This document shows positions 62,077-64,000 of a stretch of 64,000 bases of DNA, in pieces. The stretch's first letter is position 1. The number at the start of each line of letters is the position of its first letter. Origin of the DNA: Lingula anatina (taxonomy: Eukaryota > Brachiopoda > Lingulata > Lingulida > Lingulidae); NCBI RefSeq assembly GCF_001039355.2, contig NW_019776013.1:336207-400206 (forward strand). Reading direction: 5' to 3'. The position numbers were made by a program, and so were the translations under genes. The notes below the pieces were generated by a model that did no database searches, had not been told where the DNA came from, and saw only the letters and a list, made by a program, of their open reading frames with translations.

Positions 62077-63222
62077 CATTTAGATTCTGACACCTATGCA
62101 CAAATAACTGAAACAAATGATTGATTTCAAGGGGATGTTTATGACATACACTCCGACTAATCAACTATTTATGATACACTCCGACAAATCATCTATTTTG
62201 GACATTTTCAGAAGCAAAATACTTAGCACAGAAAAATATTTCATTAATCAACCATAAAGATAGCACCAAAAAACATGTGTATATATAGTACATATCAGAA
62301 AGACGAAGCGTCTGGGTGGTGTGTCTGTGCATGAAGACCAAAAAGCCAACGATCGAAAAAAATTGTTTCCCACACTTCGTGATCTGCCTGGTAGCAACAA
62401 ACACCTCGACGTTGCTCGACTTCTGAATTAATGACTTAAGTACCAGAAAGATGCTTTAATAATAACACAGAAATGAAAATTGATATCATACTGTACTTGT
62501 CTGACAAGCTTTCTACTCACATTTCCCCAGTTTCCCCCTAAAATCAATTTCCCTTTATACGCCACACCTGTGGCCTCCCTTGTGCGCATCTTACACAAGC
62601 TATTTATAAGTGGTCGTAATTTGATCGAATTAACCCATAAAACCTTCATTAATCTGATCAGGTAAAATTCCAATAAGCCAACTAAAGTAAATGGAAAGCG
62701 ATGAACAAAAAATCCGATATTTTCTTAAGATAAGTGAATTTACGAAGCAGTTGTTAACGTGATCTTTTTAATGGCCTAAGCCACTTTGCAACATCCTGAA
62801 AACACGAAGAGGATACACAAGAGACTTTATTATATTCCCATCAGTTCGCATTTTTAGAAACAGCGGTATTTAGCAAACTTCCCGTAGCTGGTTCTGTTAG
62901 CGTTTTAACCGGTTCGTTCTATTACATGTGTAGCAGCTGTGGAAAATACAGAACTATGATGAATAAGTCTTGAAATTTAGAGCGAATTTCCTTTACACTT
63001 TATACTGGATATTTATTTCAGCTAATTTACAATGATGATCAACCTTGTTAAGTTTCCGAGTGGACCACGCACCCCCCCCCCCCCCCTCTGCTTTGGGGGT
63101 GCATTTAACCCTTTTCCATTTCTACCCACCAAAAAGCAGTAATTCTCCTGTTTCCTCAGTAAAATTGTCCTCACTCACAATTTTATATAATTACAAAGGT
63201 TCCAATGAATAAAAAGGGTGAA
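62077..63222. other. intergenic region, nothing recognised
   Basis: AT-rich with a C-run at about 63071-63086. No gene or repeat that I can support. Confidence 0.5.
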
Positions 63223-63300
63223 TGAATACATTATAAAGACTTTAATCTTCATTAAAGTCTTTATAATGTATTCATTATAAAGACTTTAATCTTCATTAAA
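63223..63300. repeat. palindrome plus third copy
   Basis: 24-bp arms (63223-63246 and 63251-63274) are perfect reverse complements around CTTC; the first arm's sequence from TTATAAAG then repeats again directly at 63275-63300. It covers the stop codon of the candidate exon at 63286. Confidence 0.9.
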
Positions 63301-63407
63301 AGCGCCTGGAAGATAGTTGAAGTCTTTTGAGTTCAGCATTACCGCATTGGATGCTACGGTTCCCACAATATTGGCATTCAGCAGACAGACTTGCCCATCA
63401 ATCATTT
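63286..63407 (-). CDS. candidate terminal exon of an unknown minus-strand gene
   Basis: After the acceptor TTCTTCATAACAG (ends 63408) a frame of 40 codons reads MIDGQVCLLNANIVGTVASN then AVMLNSKDFNYLPGAFNED and TAA. The balanced composition, good acceptor and stop just past the palindrome edge look exon-like, but no upstream exon is found before the window ends and the protein is not recognised. Confidence 0.3.
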
Positions 63408-64000
63408 CTGTTATGAAGAAATAAGGCAGTTTGGTTCTGTGGCATTATTCAAACGTCGATACCATTGCAGGGGCCGTATAATCTACGTTATCGTGCTAAT
63501 TTTTTTAATTAAAAACTTAAGTGAATATTTCTCCACCTGGAAATGAACAAGACAGGTTTGTCGGTTTCTTGGGCAACCCTGTTGGTAATGTCTTACTATT
63601 TCTTCTCACTTTCTTTCTTTAACCACGAAATAGAAATTTGACCATCATGGCCGATGAAATTCAAGGACATTTAAGTCCAGAGGCAAAAGGTTTGGACCAT
63701 TAATACGTCGAATAAAATTATTGATTCATTTCACCAGAACATACATTATATAATCCGCTCTATAAACATTTAGATATATGTATTAGTCGTTCCCTCATTT
63801 GATGTGCTACGTTGAAAATAGGGAACAGCTTGATGGGCATTATCACCAGAAAAAACGGGGCACCCAACTACGAACAGGAATACATGTACATGTTGGTGGT
63901 GGTCAGGCAGATAAGGTAGGGAAAGGATCTTTTTTGTATATTCTTACGTTTGTATGCATTTTTATAATATATTTCTGATTACAATTACAAAAAATAACAA

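Noticed and set aside
63647..63950. Possible plus-strand first exon MADEIQGHLSPEAK with a following exon at about 63811-63917
   Set aside because: The donor AAAAG/GTTTGG is weak, the second exon is open in two frames, and the window ends before it can be tested.

Overview
This is a window of animal nuclear DNA, most likely from a marine invertebrate. I lean towards a lophotrochozoan such as a bivalve or brachiopod because the sequence is AT-rich and full of TACATGTA-type strings, but I cannot fix the species. The evidence for an animal is spliced genes with GT-AG introns, C2H2 zinc-finger genes, D8C (uromodulin/GP2/OIT3-type) proteins, an ankyrin-SOCS box protein, a Ty3/gypsy LTR retrotransposon, an L1-like LINE and many short inverted-repeat elements. 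Bacterial features (operons, ribosome binding sites, CRISPR) are not expected and none were seen. There are two long N gaps (22283-22876 and 43864-44385) and single Ns at 39529 and 60387, which mark assembly joins.

Left part (1-18 kb). Two paralogous C2H2 zinc-finger genes stand head to head (minus strand, 1-1299, cut by the window edge; plus strand, 2425-4059). Next come a small secreted Cys-rich protein with a collagen-like tail (5110-5711), an unrecognised 500-residue basic protein (minus, 7493-9429) and a tandem pair of four-exon secreted D8C proteins (minus, 10609-12679 and 13613-15517). Several short transposons with visible target-site duplications lie between and inside these genes.

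Middle and right part (17-58 kb). This is a segmentally duplicated locus. The apparent unit is gene X (minus, six coding exons, 319 or 310 aa, family not recognised), gene Y (plus, two coding exons, 113 aa, Cys/His-rich, family not recognised) and gene Z (plus, ankyrin repeats plus SOCS box, 928 aa). X and Y are divergent over a ~500 bp promoter. Unit 1 is X1 (18684-23394), Y1 (23898-24714) and a wrecked Z pseudogene (25985-30185). Unit 2 is X2 (31133-34668) and Y2 (35188-35715). A decayed unit lies at 36.7-38.2 kb. The last unit keeps Y3 (50370-51700) and the intact Z (55395-58181), with several orphan promoter copies at 47.4-50.2 kb. A damaged, assembly-shuffled Ty3/gypsy element with three LTR copies (38938-46625) and a nested TIR element/SINE/LINE (47749-49477) separate the units. 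Frame-preserving differences between the X and Y copies suggest that both families are under selection. Z looks like a Cullin-5 E3 ligase substrate adaptor. Any link between X, Y and Z is inferred only from their repeated adjacency.

Right end (58-64 kb). A nearly perfect 1.69 kb duplication either side of a single N is probably an assembly artefact. Beyond it there is little except a short palindrome beside a candidate terminal exon.
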